Counted from the stretch's first letter, positions 1 to 8,861 are shown. The stretch: DNA of 60,801 nucleotides from Alphaproteobacteria bacterium UBA3773 (GCA_002372275.1 DFFP01000034.1:1-60801); one strand, 5' to 3'. A program made the numbers and translations. Notes: generated from the letters alone by a model not told the origin.

Positions 1-2
1 TG

Positions 3-1445
3 AGCTATTGTTTGGATAATTTGGAGCATAAACACGGGCTTGATGAACTCGCTTTAATGTTTTTGGATTATCAGATGATTTCGTATGAAGATGTTTGCGG
101 CAGCAGCAAAAATAAAATAACATTTGATAAAGTTGCTCTTGATAAAGCGCTTTCGTATGCCGCTGAAGATGCGGATATGACGCTTCGGCTTGTAAACGTG
201 TTCAAACCGCGATTGATTAAAGAAAAAAAACTTTCCGTTTATGAAAATTTGGACAGACCCCTTGTTGCCATTTTAGAAAAAATGGAAAGATTTGGAATTA
301 AAATTGATGCTCAAATACTCCGTGCGCTTGACAGAGAATTTGATGAAAAAATGCATACGATAGAAAAAGAAATTTATACGCTCGCAGGTGAAGAATTTAA
401 TTTATCATCGCCCAAGCAAATCGGTGAAATTTTATATGTAAAAATGGGGTTAAAGGGCAAAAAAACACAAAAAGGTCAGTTTCAGACAGGGGCAGATGTT
501 TTGGAAGAACTGGCGGAAGAATATGAATTGCCTCGAAAAATTTTAGAGTGGCGCATTTTTCAAAAATTAAAATCAACATATACGAGTGCCCTTTTAGAAG
601 AGGCTGACCCAAAAAATCGCGTGCATACGACATTTGCACAAACGGTCGTGAACACAGGAAGACTTGCCTCTTCAAATCCGAATTTGCAAAATATTCCAAT
701 CCGTACAGATGAAGGGAGAAAAATCAGATCGGCTTTTGTGGCAGATAAAGGATATAAAATTATTTCAGCCGATTACAGCCAGGTTGAACTCAGACTGCTT
801 GCCGAAGTGGCTGATGTGAAAGCCCTCAAAGAAGCTTTCATCAAAGGTGTTGATATTCATGCTTTAACCGCAAGTAAGGTGTTTCATATCCCGCTTGAAG
901 AAGTGACCCCAATGAGGCGCCGTGATGCCAAAGCCATCAATTTCGGGATTGTTTACGGGATTTCGCAATACGGACTTTCGCGCCAGCTGGATATTACACC
1001 GGCGGAGGCTCAAAAATATATTGATTCTTATTTTGCCGTGATGCCCGAAATTAAGCAATATATGCATCAAACAATTGCTTTTGCACATGCGAACGGTTAT
1101 GTCTTAACACCTTATCAGCGCAAAATTTTTGTGGGCGGAATTAATGATAAAAACAAACGTATTGTTTCGTTTGCGGAACGCACGGCGATTAATGCGCCCA
1201 TTCAGGGAGGTGCGGCAGATATTATGAAGCTTGCGATGAAAAAAGTGGCAGCGCTCTTAAATGATGGTCATTTTCAAACAAAAATGCTGCTTCAAGTGCA
1301 TGATGAGCTTATTTTTGAAGCGCCCGATAATGAAGTTGAGATTGTAGCACCTCTGATTAAAGAAGCTATGGAAAGTGTGGTTAACTTTGATATTCCGTTT
1401 ATTGCAGAGGTTGGGGTCGGCCAAAATTGGACCGAAGCACACTAG
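3..1445 (+). CDS. polA: DNA polymerase I, C-terminal part (partial)
   Basis: This is the 3' part of the gene; the reading frame is open to the left edge, so the start lies outside the window. DNA polymerase I fills gaps and removes RNA primers in replication and repair. The visible 480 residues begin inside the 3'-5' exonuclease domain, where the YAAED motif (exonuclease motif III, Y-x3-D) is intact near visible residue 52, so proofreading is probably active. The polymerase domain shows motif A (DYSQVELR, about 257), the O-helix (KAINFGIVYG, about 306) and motif C (QVHDELIFE, about 431). The gene ends with TAG five bases before the end of the convergent chromate-transporter pair. The call is secure. 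Confidence 0.97.
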   Translation, partial: SYCLDNLEHKHGLDELALMFLDYQMISYEDVCGSSKNKITFDKVALDKALSYAAEDADMTLRLVNVFKPRLIKEKKLSVYENLDRPLVAILEKMERFGIKIDAQILRALDREFDEKMHTIEKEIYTLAGEEFNLSSPKQIGEILYVKMGLKGKKTQKGQFQTGADVLEELAEEYELPRKILEWRIFQKLKSTYTSALLEEADPKNRVHTTFAQTVVNTGRLASSNPNLQNIPIRTDEGRKIRSAFVADKGYKIISADYSQVELRLLAEVADVKALKEAFIKGVDIHALTASKVFHIPLEEVTPMRRRDAKAINFGIVYGISQYGLSRQLDITPAEAQKYIDSYFAVMPEIKQYMHQTIAFAHANGYVLTPYQRKIFVGGINDKNKRIVSFAERTAINAPIQGGAADIMKLAMKKVAALLNDGHFQTKMLLQVHDELIFEAPDNEVEIVAPLIKEAMESVVNFDIPFIAEVGVGQNWTEAH

Positions 1446-1449
1446 TGTT

Positions 1450-1968
1450 TTATAATTGAAGACAGTATCCGATGATCCCTGAAAGCAGAATATAAAAAAT
1501 GGGACTTTTTTTGAAGTAAAACATGCAAAAAAGTAAAACTGTCAAAATGCAAGAGGATATCAAATTTTGAACACCGAGCCAGGTGATTTCGATTGTGGCA
1601 TTGATGATAAGGGCTAAAACTGCCGGTTGCAGGGTTTTAAAAATTTCATCAAGGTTTATATGGCAACTCAAGCGCCCAAAAAGTTTTGAAAGCAAAATAA
1701 TGATGATAAGTGACGGCGTGATAATGCCTAAAGTTGCGACTATTCCGCCTAAAATGCCATTTACCTTAAAACCGGCAAAAGTTGACATGTTAATGCCGAC
1801 AGGCCCCGGTGTGGCCTCGGAGACAGCAATCATGTTCATGAGCTCGTTTGAGCTGAACCAGTGATATTGTGCGCTTAAATCAAATAAAAAAGGAATGGTG
1901 GTTGCACCGCCGCCGACAGCGAGTAAGCCAATCAGAAAAAAACGATAAAACAGTAAAGCGTAAATCAT
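1450..1968 (-). CDS. chromate transporter family protein, second half-subunit
   Basis: A 172-residue membrane protein of the CHR (chromate ion transporter) family in its short, single-domain form. The GLLAVGGGATTIPFL segment near the N-terminus and the SEATPGPVGIN segment (about residue 50) are the family signatures. I start it at the ATG at 1968, which overlaps the stop of the upstream half-gene by ATGA; a longer upstream frame would run through that gene. Short CHR proteins work as pairs with opposite membrane topology, which fits this tandem arrangement. The family is named for chromate efflux, but in an organism of unknown habitat the real substrate could be another oxyanion. Confidence 0.88.
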   Translation of the reverse strand: MIYALLFYRFFLIGLLAVGGGATTIPFLFDLSAQYHWFSSNELMNMIAVSEATPGPVGINMSTFAGFKVNGILGGIVATLGIITPSLIIIILLSKLFGRLSCHINLDEIFKTLQPAVLALIINATIEITWLGVQNLISSCILTVLLFCMFYFKKSPIFYILLSGIIGYCLQL

Positions 1969-2519
1969 GATTTTTTCCTTTGAAAATAAAATTTTCCTAA
2001 AGCGAGCAGTAAGGCTAAAAGCACAATAAGAGCACAAGATAAATGACAAATAAAAATTAAAAATAAGGCACTCATAAAAATAAGAGCGGGAAATATTTTG
2101 TTGTGATTTTTTTTAAAAATATGATATCCGAGATCAAAACTGACTTTCATAAGCAACGCAGATACACCGATTTTGATGCCATTTAAAATATGTTGAACAG
2201 ATGTTAAAGATGTTACATTTGAAAAGACGCTTGCAATTAAAGTTATGATGATAACAGAAGGCAAAACAACGGAAAATGTTGCTAAAATTGCACCAAGGCT
2301 TTTTTTTAATTTATAGCCCGTAAAGGTGGCAACATTTACGGCAATAATGCCGGGGGTACACTCTGAAACCGAAAAATAATTTAACAGTTCATCATCTGAA
2401 AGCCAGCCGCGTTTTTGAACCAACTCCTCTTTTAAGAGTGGGAGCATGGCCAGTCCGCCGCCAAAGGTGAACAAACCTGTTTTGAAAAATGAGTAAAATA
2501 GCAAAAAATAAATATTCAT
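1965..2519 (-). CDS. chromate transporter family protein, first half-subunit
   Basis: A 184-residue CHR-family membrane protein, first gene of a two-gene unit. The N-terminal GLFTFGGGLAMLPLL and the SECTPGIIAVN motif match the conserved CHR half-domain, followed by hydrophobic helices. The start is the ATG at 2519; the frame extends further upstream, but that part overlaps the divergent pntAA gene and reads as noise. It overlaps its partner by four bases, so translation is probably coupled. Together the two halves would form one exporter in the inner membrane. The substrate is assigned from the family name only. Confidence 0.88.
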   Translation of the reverse strand: MNIYFLLFYSFFKTGLFTFGGGLAMLPLLKEELVQKRGWLSDDELLNYFSVSECTPGIIAVNVATFTGYKLKKSLGAILATFSVVLPSVIIITLIASVFSNVTSLTSVQHILNGIKIGVSALLMKVSFDLGYHIFKKNHNKIFPALIFMSALFLIFICHLSCALIVLLALLLALGKFYFQRKKS

Positions 2520-2602
2520 TTGTGATGACCTTGTGAAAAACAAGAACATTATTATATTAAATAACCTCAAAACACAAGTGGTTAAATAAGGACGAAAAAA
2601 AA

Positions 2603-3601
2603 ATGCAAATTGGCGTATTAAATGATGATTTTTTGCCGGAAACACGCGTTTCGGCAACCCCTGAGACGGTGCGGAAAATGATTTTAAAAAATCATGACGT
2701 GTGGGTCGAAGAAAATGCTGGACTCTTGTCAGGTTTTGAAAACTCGGCCTACCTGAAGGTCGGCGCAAAAATAAAAAATAGAGCAGAAGTTTTAAGCGCC
2801 GATATCGTTCTTTCGGTTTTACCGCCGCAAAAACCTGATTTAGCTTTTTTTAAAGCCGGAAATTGGTTTATAGGGGCAATGACGGACGCTTTTAACAAAG
2901 CTGACTTAAAAGCGCTTGCCGATACGGATATCGGGGCTGTGAATTTGAGCAAAATGCCCAGAATTTCACGGGCGCAATCGATGGACGTTTTGTCATCACA
3001 ATCGATGATTGCAGGGTATAAAGCAGCTACTCTTTCTTTAGATTATTTAAAAAAAACGGCGCCGCTGATGATGACATCGGCAGGGGTGTTGCCACCGGTG
3101 AAGGCACTTGTTGTGGGGGCAGGAGTGGCAGGCCTCGAGGCTATTTCGGTTTTAAGACGTATGGGGGCAAATGTTTTGGCGCATGATATTCGCCCGCAAA
3201 GCCAAAGCGAAATTGAATCTGTCGGCGGCAAATTTATAGAAGATTATGCAGGCGAATTAAAAACAGTCGATATTTTAATTACGGCCGCCAAATCTACGAA
3301 TAAAAAACCGCCTGTCTTATTTTTGAAAAAAGAACTTGAAAAAATGCCGAAATTTGCCGTGATTGTTGATATGGCAGACGGCAATATCGAGAAAGATTTT
3401 AAAAGAGATGATCTCGTTTTCATTTGTGATTCTTTTTTGGAACGGCGTCTGCCTGTTTCGGCAAGTTTTCTCTTTTCAAATAATATTTTGGCGTTTTTAG
3501 AGGCCTTTGATTATATGGGCCCAAATGCCGATTTTAAAGATGAAATTTTGGCGCAAACCGTTGTGTGTTACGATGGATTTTTAAGGGGAAAAATCAGATG
3601 A
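2603..3601 (+). CDS. pntAA: NAD(P) transhydrogenase subunit alpha part 1 (PntAA)
   Basis: This is the soluble NAD(H)-binding subunit (domain I) of proton-translocating transhydrogenase, which moves hydride between NADH and NADP+ using the proton gradient and so supplies NADPH. The 332 residues show the alanine-dehydrogenase-like fold with the GAGVAGLEA dinucleotide-binding loop near residue 172 and RAQSMD near 127. An AAGGA ribosome site sits about ten bases before the ATG. It overlaps pntAB by ATGA. Splitting of the alpha subunit into two genes is the arrangement known from Rhodospirillum and other alphaproteobacteria. At 332 residues it is somewhat shorter than many homologues (about 370-380). 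Confidence 0.95.
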   Translation: MQIGVLNDDFLPETRVSATPETVRKMILKNHDVWVEENAGLLSGFENSAYLKVGAKIKNRAEVLSADIVLSVLPPQKPDLAFFKAGNWFIGAMTDAFNKADLKALADTDIGAVNLSKMPRISRAQSMDVLSSQSMIAGYKAATLSLDYLKKTAPLMMTSAGVLPPVKALVVGAGVAGLEAISVLRRMGANVLAHDIRPQSQSEIESVGGKFIEDYAGELKTVDILITAAKSTNKKPPVLFLKKELEKMPKFAVIVDMADGNIEKDFKRDDLVFICDSFLERRLPVSASFLFSNNILAFLEAFDYMGPNADFKDEILAQTVVCYDGFLRGKIR

Positions 3602-3885
3602 TTTTATTGTTGTTGATGACGATTTTTTTGCTTTCAGGGATTGTGGGATATTTGGTGGTCAGTGGCGTGACGCCGGCTCTTCATGCCCCTTTGATGAGTG
3701 TATCAAACGCCATTTCAGGTGTGGTGATGATTGGGGCACTTACCGTTGTGGCGGCGTCAAAAATGTGGGATACGGCTGAAGTTTTAGGCTTAATTGCTGT
3801 TTTTTTTGCAGGGCTTAATATTTTCGGCGGATTTTCCATTTCGTGGCGCATGGTTAAAATGTTTGAAAAAAAGGATAAAAAATAA
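3598..3885 (+). CDS. pntAB: NAD(P) transhydrogenase subunit alpha part 2 (PntAB)
   Basis: A 95-residue membrane subunit with about three transmembrane helices, part of domain II (the proton channel) of transhydrogenase. The segment SGVTPALHAPLMSVSNAISG is highly characteristic. I choose the ATG at 3598 because it overlaps the pntAA stop by ATGA; a non-ATG frame extension upstream lies wholly inside pntAA. Its own stop overlaps the pntB start as TAATG, so all three genes are likely translated in sequence. Confidence 0.96.
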   Translation: MILLLLMTIFLLSGIVGYLVVSGVTPALHAPLMSVSNAISGVVMIGALTVVAASKMWDTAEVLGLIAVFFAGLNIFGGFSISWRMVKMFEKKDKK

Positions 3886-5222
3886 TGGATACAAAAGAGC
3901 TTTATATCATTTATTTAATTGTGTCTTTCGGCTTTATTTTGGCTATACGCGGACTTTCATCTCCCAAAACGGCTGTGATTGGTAATCGCTTTGGAATTTT
4001 TGCGATGGGACTTTCGATTTTTGTGACACTTTTGGTCTTGCCGATGGGAAATGATTTTGGAATGTTGGCAGCCGGCGGATTGTCGGCATTTGTCGGGATT
4101 TGGTGGGGATTAAAAGTTAAAATGACCAAACTTCCTCAAATGATTGCGCTCTTAAACGGAGCAGGCGGTTTGGCTTCTGCTTTGATAGGTGTGGCCGAAA
4201 TGATGCGAAGGCAAGGCTATATGTTTGATACAACACTTGGCATGCTTGTGGGAACAATCGCATTTTCAGGATCGGTCGTTGCATTTTTAAAATTAGAGGG
4301 AAAATTAAATTTAAAACGTTCTTCATTTAATAATGTTTTAATGGTTGCGGTGTTGCTTTTTATTTGTTGGATGTGGTGGAAATTTTTAATCACAGGGCGT
4401 CTTGCTTTCGGGTTTTTGCTTTTGGCAATCGGTTTTCTTTTTGGTGTGCTTGCAACGATTTTTATCGGGGGCGCCGATATGCCGATTGTCGTTTCGTTTT
4501 TAAATTCATTTTCGGGACTTGCCACAGCCGGTATCGGGTTTTCACTTGGCAATATTGCGCTTATCATAACAGGCGCATTGGTCGGTGCGTCGGGAATGAT
4601 TTTGTCGTTTGTGATGGCGCGCGCTATGAATCGAACGCTCTATCAGGTTTTTTTTAAGAGTTTTGAAAAAAGCGAAAATAAAGAACAAGACCAAAAAAAT
4701 ATGCGAGAAGGTAGTGTGTCAGATGCGGCTTTTTTGATGGAAAATGCGCGTAAAGTCATTATTGTGCCGGGGTATGGCATGGCGGCGGCCGGTGCGCAAT
4801 ATGCTGTGAAAAATCTGGCCTTGATTTTAAAAGAAAAACATCATGTTGAGGTCAAATTTGCCATTCATCCGGTGGCAGGCAGAATGCCCGGACATATGAA
4901 TGTGTTGCTGGCCGATGCAAAAGTTGATTATGATCAGGTTTTTGCGCTTTCGGATATCAATCCGGAATTTGAAACGGCAGATGTGGCCTATGTGATCGGG
5001 GCAAATGATATCACAAATCCGTCTGCCAAAACAGACCCCGCATCACCGCTTTATGGTATGCCTGTTTTAGATGTTTTTAAGGCAAAAACGATTTTTGTTG
5101 TCAAGCGCTCACAGGGCCCCGGATATTCAGGCGTGGATAATCCGCTTTTTTATCAGGATAACACACTTATGCTTTATGGCGATGCCAAAAAAGTCACCGA
5201 AGAAATTATTGCTGCATTATAG
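3885..5222 (+). CDS. pntB: NAD(P) transhydrogenase subunit beta (PntB)
   Basis: A 445-residue subunit that carries the remaining transmembrane helices of the proton channel (residues about 1-260) and the C-terminal NADP(H)-binding domain III. Visible signatures are GGADMPIVVSFLNS in the membrane part, VPGYGMAAAGAQ (NADP-binding loop), HPVAGRMPGHMNVLLA and, near the end, KRSQGPGYSGVDNPLF. It overlaps pntAB by one base and ends one base before a convergent small gene. It completes an apparently intact three-gene transhydrogenase. Confidence 0.97.
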   Translation: MDTKELYIIYLIVSFGFILAIRGLSSPKTAVIGNRFGIFAMGLSIFVTLLVLPMGNDFGMLAAGGLSAFVGIWWGLKVKMTKLPQMIALLNGAGGLASALIGVAEMMRRQGYMFDTTLGMLVGTIAFSGSVVAFLKLEGKLNLKRSSFNNVLMVAVLLFICWMWWKFLITGRLAFGFLLLAIGFLFGVLATIFIGGADMPIVVSFLNSFSGLATAGIGFSLGNIALIITGALVGASGMILSFVMARAMNRTLYQVFFKSFEKSENKEQDQKNMREGSVSDAAFLMENARKVIIVPGYGMAAAGAQYAVKNLALILKEKHHVEVKFAIHPVAGRMPGHMNVLLADAKVDYDQVFALSDINPEFETADVAYVIGANDITNPSAKTDPASPLYGMPVLDVFKAKTIFVVKRSQGPGYSGVDNPLFYQDNTLMLYGDAKKVTEEIIAAL

Positions 5223-5223
5223 T

Positions 5224-5484
5224 TTAGTGCAGGGTCTGAATCGGGCTTTTTTCTTTTGTTTTTTTTGGGCGAAGATGAATTTCTTTGTCATCTTCGGCGA
5301 GCTTAAAAACCTCGTCGGCAAAAGCCATTTTGGCGATATATGTCAAAAAAAGCGGGCGCTCGAGTTTGAGTTTGCCGAGCGTTTCTTCTAAAGCCTCAAA
5401 TGTGTCGTAAATTGTGGTGACAAACATCACGTTTTTTTCAAGTTCGGATTTATTTTGATTTTTGTTTTCGTATTTTGATAGCAT
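5224..5484 (-). CDS. small hypothetical protein
   Basis: An 86-residue soluble protein that I do not recognise. It is charged, with a basic, asparagine-rich N-terminus (about 15 residues), a central part that looks helical (FEALEETLGKLKLERP) and a lysine-rich C-terminus (RPKKTKEK). I start it at the ATG at 5484 because GAAGGAA lies six bases upstream; a TTG-initiated extension is less likely. It is transcribed away from the deaminase and converges with pntB. It has no membrane segment or signal peptide. The function is unknown. Confidence 0.6.
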   Translation of the reverse strand: MLSKYENKNQNKSELEKNVMFVTTIYDTFEALEETLGKLKLERPLFLTYIAKMAFADEVFKLAEDDKEIHLRPKKTKEKSPIQTLH

Positions 5485-5580
5485 TTTGTTTTCCTTCAAA
5501 TCATGTGTCGAATGCTATAAAAATAGAAATGTAAAATGTTTTTTAAAGCTGACTTGATGGCTATCTTGACAAGATTTTTT

Positions 5581-5772
5581 TTACATCAGATTCGGGGGCG
5601 TAATCTTTTGTTTATGGTGTAGTTTTAAGGCCGAATCGGGCGTTAAATATTCTTTGCTTGCCCACTTGTTGACTAAAACATCAATGACTTCATTGTCAAC
5701 AACTTGTCCGTTTGAAAGGGGAAAGCGCTTTAAAAGATCTTGATAAATAAAGTGCGCAACGTTTATTTTCAT
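5581..5772 (-). CDS. small hypothetical protein
   Basis: A 63-residue protein with a strong ribosome site (AAGGAGA eight bases before the ATG), which is the main reason to believe it is real. The middle (GQVVDNEVIDVLVNKWAS) looks like a short helical segment; there is no signal peptide or membrane helix. It lies between the deaminase and the 86-residue gene on the same strand, about 95 bases upstream of the latter, and the two may share a transcript. I recognise no family. Confidence 0.6.
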   Translation of the reverse strand: MKINVAHFIYQDLLKRFPLSNGQVVDNEVIDVLVNKWASKEYLTPDSALKLHHKQKITPPNLM

Positions 5773-5875
5773 TTCAAATTCTCCTTAACGCTTTTGATAT
5801 AAGCGCTTTGATCAAAAGAAAAAGAGAATTAAAACTAAAGTCTATGTTTATAAGTTCAAAATTTTAATTGAGTAT

Positions 5876-6409
5876 CTATCTTGAGGGTTTGTAGACGGTT
5901 TTGCCGGTCTTGACATAAGTTTCAAGCACTTTTTTCCCGGCTTCTTCTTCAATTTGGCCATAAACAGTAATGCCGCGCTTTTTAAATTCTTCAAGCCAAC
6001 TTGGTTTAAAACCTTCGTCAAAACCTGTGATGCGTTCAACATCTTTAGAAGAAACACCATAAAAAACAGATTTTATTCCGCTCCACATAATGCCGCCTAA
6101 ACACATAATGCAAGGCTCGGCTGTGACGTATAGGCTTAAATTAAAAGGGGCTAAATCATAAGTTTGAAGCACTTTTTCAGCCTCTTTGACGGCATTCATT
6201 TCGGCATGATTATGACTGCACTTTTCATTGATAACCGAATTGGCGGTTTTGGAAATGATGTTTCCTTTTTCATCAAACACGGCAGCTAAAAAAGGCCCGC
6301 AACCTTCTGTTTCTATTTTGTAAGCAAGTTCATTCTGAAGATTTAAGATGATTTGACGCGCTTTTTCAAGCTTTTTTTCATCAATCGGTTCATTTGAAAT
6401 GACAGACAT
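5876..6409 (-). CDS. nucleoside/guanine deaminase (CDA superfamily, zinc-dependent)
   Basis: A 177-residue deaminase of the cytidine-deaminase-like fold. The catalytic zinc motifs are complete: HAE (HNHAEMNAV, about residue 67) and PCxxC (EPCIMCLGGIMW, about residue 98). The region after PCxxC resembles guanine deaminase/nucleoside deaminase (FYGVSSKD) more than the tRNA adenosine deaminase TadA. The ATG at 6409 follows GGAGA; an ATG four codons upstream is also possible. The substrate cannot be fixed from sequence; guanine or a modified purine nucleoside is most likely. It stands alone, downstream of the divergent TPR gene and tRNA-Leu. Confidence 0.85.
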   Translation of the reverse strand: MSVISNEPIDEKKLEKARQIILNLQNELAYKIETEGCGPFLAAVFDEKGNIISKTANSVINEKCSHNHAEMNAVKEAEKVLQTYDLAPFNLSLYVTAEPCIMCLGGIMWSGIKSVFYGVSSKDVERITGFDEGFKPSWLEEFKKRGITVYGQIEEEAGKKVLETYVKTGKTVYKPSR

Positions 6410-6515
6410 TTTTTTCTCCATATTATATTTTATGCTCTTTTTTTTAGCGCCGAGAGAGAATGCTGTCAAGGTGATTTTATTTAACAAACGTCTATGGAAA
6501 TTTAAAAAAATAAAA

Positions 6516-6542
6516 AACTCTTGAAGTCAATACTCAAGAGTT
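6516..6542 (-). terminator. intrinsic terminator of tRNA-Leu(CAA)
   Basis: A perfect nine-base-pair stem (AACTCTTGA / TCAAGAGTT) directly follows the tRNA 3' end on the minus strand and is followed by a T-rich run. Confidence 0.85.
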
Positions 6543-6545
6543 TGT

Positions 6546-6632
6546 TGGTAGGGGTGAGGAGACTTGAACTCCTACGACCGTGAAGTCACAAGATTTTGAG
6601 TCTAGCGCGTCTACCAGTTCCGCCACACCCCC
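6546..6632 (-). tRNA. tRNA-Leu (anticodon CAA)
   Basis: An 87-nucleotide class II tRNA. The acceptor GGGGGTG pairs with CACCCCT (one G-U), the D-arm reads GCGGAACTGGTAGACGC as in leucine tRNAs, and the anticodon loop CTCAAAA gives CAA. The long variable arm is present and CCA is encoded. Confidence 0.97.
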
Positions 6633-6745
6633 ATAGGATAGAAGCATACATATATGATTTAATTTCGTTCGTCAATACTTTTTTTTATTTTATTTTATAA
6701 AAAAATATGTTATAACCGCTCAAAACAATCGGTAAAGGGTAAAAA

Positions 6746-8272
6746 ATGGATGCTTTAGAAGCAAAAGCAGATCGTTTGTATGGCGAAAAAAAATATCCGG
6801 AAGCTTTGGATATCTATCTTTCTTTGCAGAAAAAATATCCGAAAGCCGAAAGATATACCATTTTTTGCGGGCACTGTTTTGACGCCATCGGGAACCCAGG
6901 TGAGGCGGTGCGTTACTATAAAAAAGCCTCTAAACAAAACCCTGTTTCAACCGTTTCGCTTCTGGCAATTGCAAACCTTTATTATCGTGAGCAAGATTAT
7001 GACTTGGCTGAAAAATTCGCAATGGCTGCCTTAAAAAAAATGCCATCCAATGCATCAGCTATGTTAGTGCTCGGCAATTCGGCTTATTGCAAACAAAATT
7101 ATGTTGCTGCCTATGCGTATTATGAAAAAGTGTATAACCTTGATAAATCAAGCTATATTGCTGTGATTAACCTTGCAAATACCTGTTATGATTTGGGGCG
7201 TTACGTCAAAGCCATCGATTTTGCTAAAAAAGCCTTAAAACTGAATAATGCCAGTATTGATGCTTATATTATCTTAGGAAATTCTTACGTTGAAATCGGA
7301 AAATATGAAAAAGCAGAATCGAACTTGCTCAAAGCCCTTAATTTTAAAAGTGATAATCCGTGGATTTATAATGCATTAAGCCGGCTTTATCAAAAAACGG
7401 AAGATTATGAAAATGCCTTGAATTTCGGGTGGAAATCTGTTTTGTTTGCAGGCGAGGCAACAGAAGATCAAAATATCAATTTCGGGTATATGCTTTATGA
7501 ATGTGCCGCCGAGGGGCAGGAAGAACTGGCTAAAAATTTTGCTGCCAAATGGCAAAAAGCTTATGAAAAAGATCCGCTCGTTCAATATATGGCCTCATCG
7601 GTACTTTCGGATAAAAAAATTAAATGTGCCAATGCAAAGTATTTGGAAAAAATTTTTGATGTTTTTGCAGGAGATTTCGATTTAACTCTTTCAGAGCTTG
7701 AATATGCCGTGCCGGATTTGATCGCAAGTGATGTGCAAAAACATTATAAAAAAGACTTGTGGCAACGTATCAATTATTTAGATCTTGGCTGTGGCACCGG
7801 TTTGTGCGGTCAAAAAGTAAAAGAGGTTTTGGGCTGGTGCAATTTAACCGGGGTGGATATTTCTCAAAAAATGCTCGAACAAGCCGGATTAAAAGCTGTT
7901 TATGATAAGCTTGTGCAGAGCGAAATTGTCGGATTTTTACAAACACAAAACGAGCAATATAACCTGATTACGGCCTCGGATGTTTTGACTTATTTCGGCG
8001 ATTTGAAAACACTGATGGAACAAGTGGCACGTGTGCTTCGCTTCGAGGGTCTTTTTGTGTTTAGTATTTGCGAAAATGTAAAAACCAAAGACGATTATTT
8101 TTTAACACCCTCCGGGCGTTTTGTACATCAACTGGATTATGTTTTGAAATTACTCAAAAAAGAAGGCTGTGACGTTGTGTCTTCTCAAAGGCATGCGCTT
8201 CGAAATGAAGGTGACGAAGTGGTGTATGGGTATATTGTGGTGGTCAAGAAAACCATGATCGTCAAAGAATAA
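6746..8272 (+). CDS. TPR-repeat protein fused to a class I SAM-dependent methyltransferase
   Basis: A 508-residue soluble protein in two parts. Residues about 1-265 are tetratricopeptide repeats: recurring pairs of helices with the pattern of A-x-x-Y-x-K-A-L/A-x-x-x-P/N. Residues about 340-500 form a methyltransferase with the glycine-rich motif LDLGCGTGLCG (about 345), an acidic end of strand 2 (VDIS) and ITASDVLTYFG in the motif IV area. TPR-methyltransferases of this kind are common in alphaproteobacteria but their substrates are unknown. The ATG follows AAAGGG. No signal peptide is seen, so it is cytoplasmic. It is a single-gene unit after tRNA-Leu. Confidence 0.85.
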   Translation: MDALEAKADRLYGEKKYPEALDIYLSLQKKYPKAERYTIFCGHCFDAIGNPGEAVRYYKKASKQNPVSTVSLLAIANLYYREQDYDLAEKFAMAALKKMPSNASAMLVLGNSAYCKQNYVAAYAYYEKVYNLDKSSYIAVINLANTCYDLGRYVKAIDFAKKALKLNNASIDAYIILGNSYVEIGKYEKAESNLLKALNFKSDNPWIYNALSRLYQKTEDYENALNFGWKSVLFAGEATEDQNINFGYMLYECAAEGQEELAKNFAAKWQKAYEKDPLVQYMASSVLSDKKIKCANAKYLEKIFDVFAGDFDLTLSELEYAVPDLIASDVQKHYKKDLWQRINYLDLGCGTGLCGQKVKEVLGWCNLTGVDISQKMLEQAGLKAVYDKLVQSEIVGFLQTQNEQYNLITASDVLTYFGDLKTLMEQVARVLRFEGLFVFSICENVKTKDDYFLTPSGRFVHQLDYVLKLLKKEGCDVVSSQRHALRNEGDEVVYGYIVVVKKTMIVKE

Positions 8273-8281
8273 TTTAAAAAC

Positions 8282-8548
8282 GCGCATAACGGGGCATCTA
8301 AAGTAATTTTCTGCGGTCTTGCAAAATTCATGTACCTCTGTGTACACTGGAATTTTGCGCGCCTTGATAATTATTTTATCTCCCCCATTCTTCGCGTTTT
8401 TTTTAAAAGTTCATCTAAATCAGAAAAAATAAAAAAGTGTCCTCACGTACTTTTAATGTACGCTCCGGTACTTTTTCATTTTTTTCGCTTTATCTGAACC
8501 ATTCTCCGTCTTTTTATAAGAAAAGCATAACGGCGGTAAAATATGCGC
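8282..8548. repeat. intergenic region of nested inverted repeats (345-bp gene-free gap)
   Basis: The gap between the TPR-methyltransferase and the lipoprotein holds no gene but is rich in dyad symmetry. The outer ends match as GCGCATA (8282-8288) and TATGCGC (8542-8548). Inside are GCAAAATTC/GAATTTTGC (8321-8358) with TGTAC repeats in its loop, and AAAAAGT/ACTTTTT (8432-8476) enclosing CGTAC/GTACG; GTTCA/TGAAC extends the latter outward to about 8409-8499. The sequence GCATAACGG also occurs twice as a direct repeat (8285, 8525). This looks like a small palindromic or miniature element, but no target duplication is evident. Confidence 0.5.
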
Positions 8549-8617
8549 TGACATAAAAAATTATATATTGCAGGTTTTTAAATAATTTGATATGAAAAAG
8601 ACAAGAGGAATAAAAAA

Positions 8618-8854
8618 ATGAAAAAGCTTTTTATTTTATTTTCTGTTTTCATATTAAGCGCTTGTTCCCACGTTGATGAGCATATTATCGGTTATAATGA
8701 TAAGGGGCAAACGCTTGTCAAAGTGTGTCGAAGCCGGGGAAATATCGGGCATGCATTTGCATTCGGGTCGCGTTGTACAATTGAATTGCGTGATTATGGA
8801 AAAGTGACTAAAAACGCCCGTACAGTTAATATCGTGACAGATGAAAAGAACTGA
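8618..8854 (+). CDS. small putative lipoprotein
   Basis: A 78-residue protein with a lipoprotein signal: MKK, a hydrophobic run, and the lipobox LSAC with Cys16 as the predicted lipidated residue. The mature part is about 62 residues and contains two further cysteines (VCRSRG, SRCTIEL) that could form a disulfide in the periplasm. An AGAGGA ribosome site precedes the ATG. The family is not recognised. It ends in TGA directly before a shared terminator. Confidence 0.75.
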   Translation: MKKLFILFSVFILSACSHVDEHIIGYNDKGQTLVKVCRSRGNIGHAFAFGSRCTIELRDYGKVTKNARTVNIVTDEKN

Positions 8855-8861
8855 TTGATAA

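Noticed and set aside
2520..2768. Upstream extension of the chromate-transporter frame
   Set aside because: It overlaps the divergent pntAA gene, has no membrane or CHR character, and a proper ATG lies at 2519.
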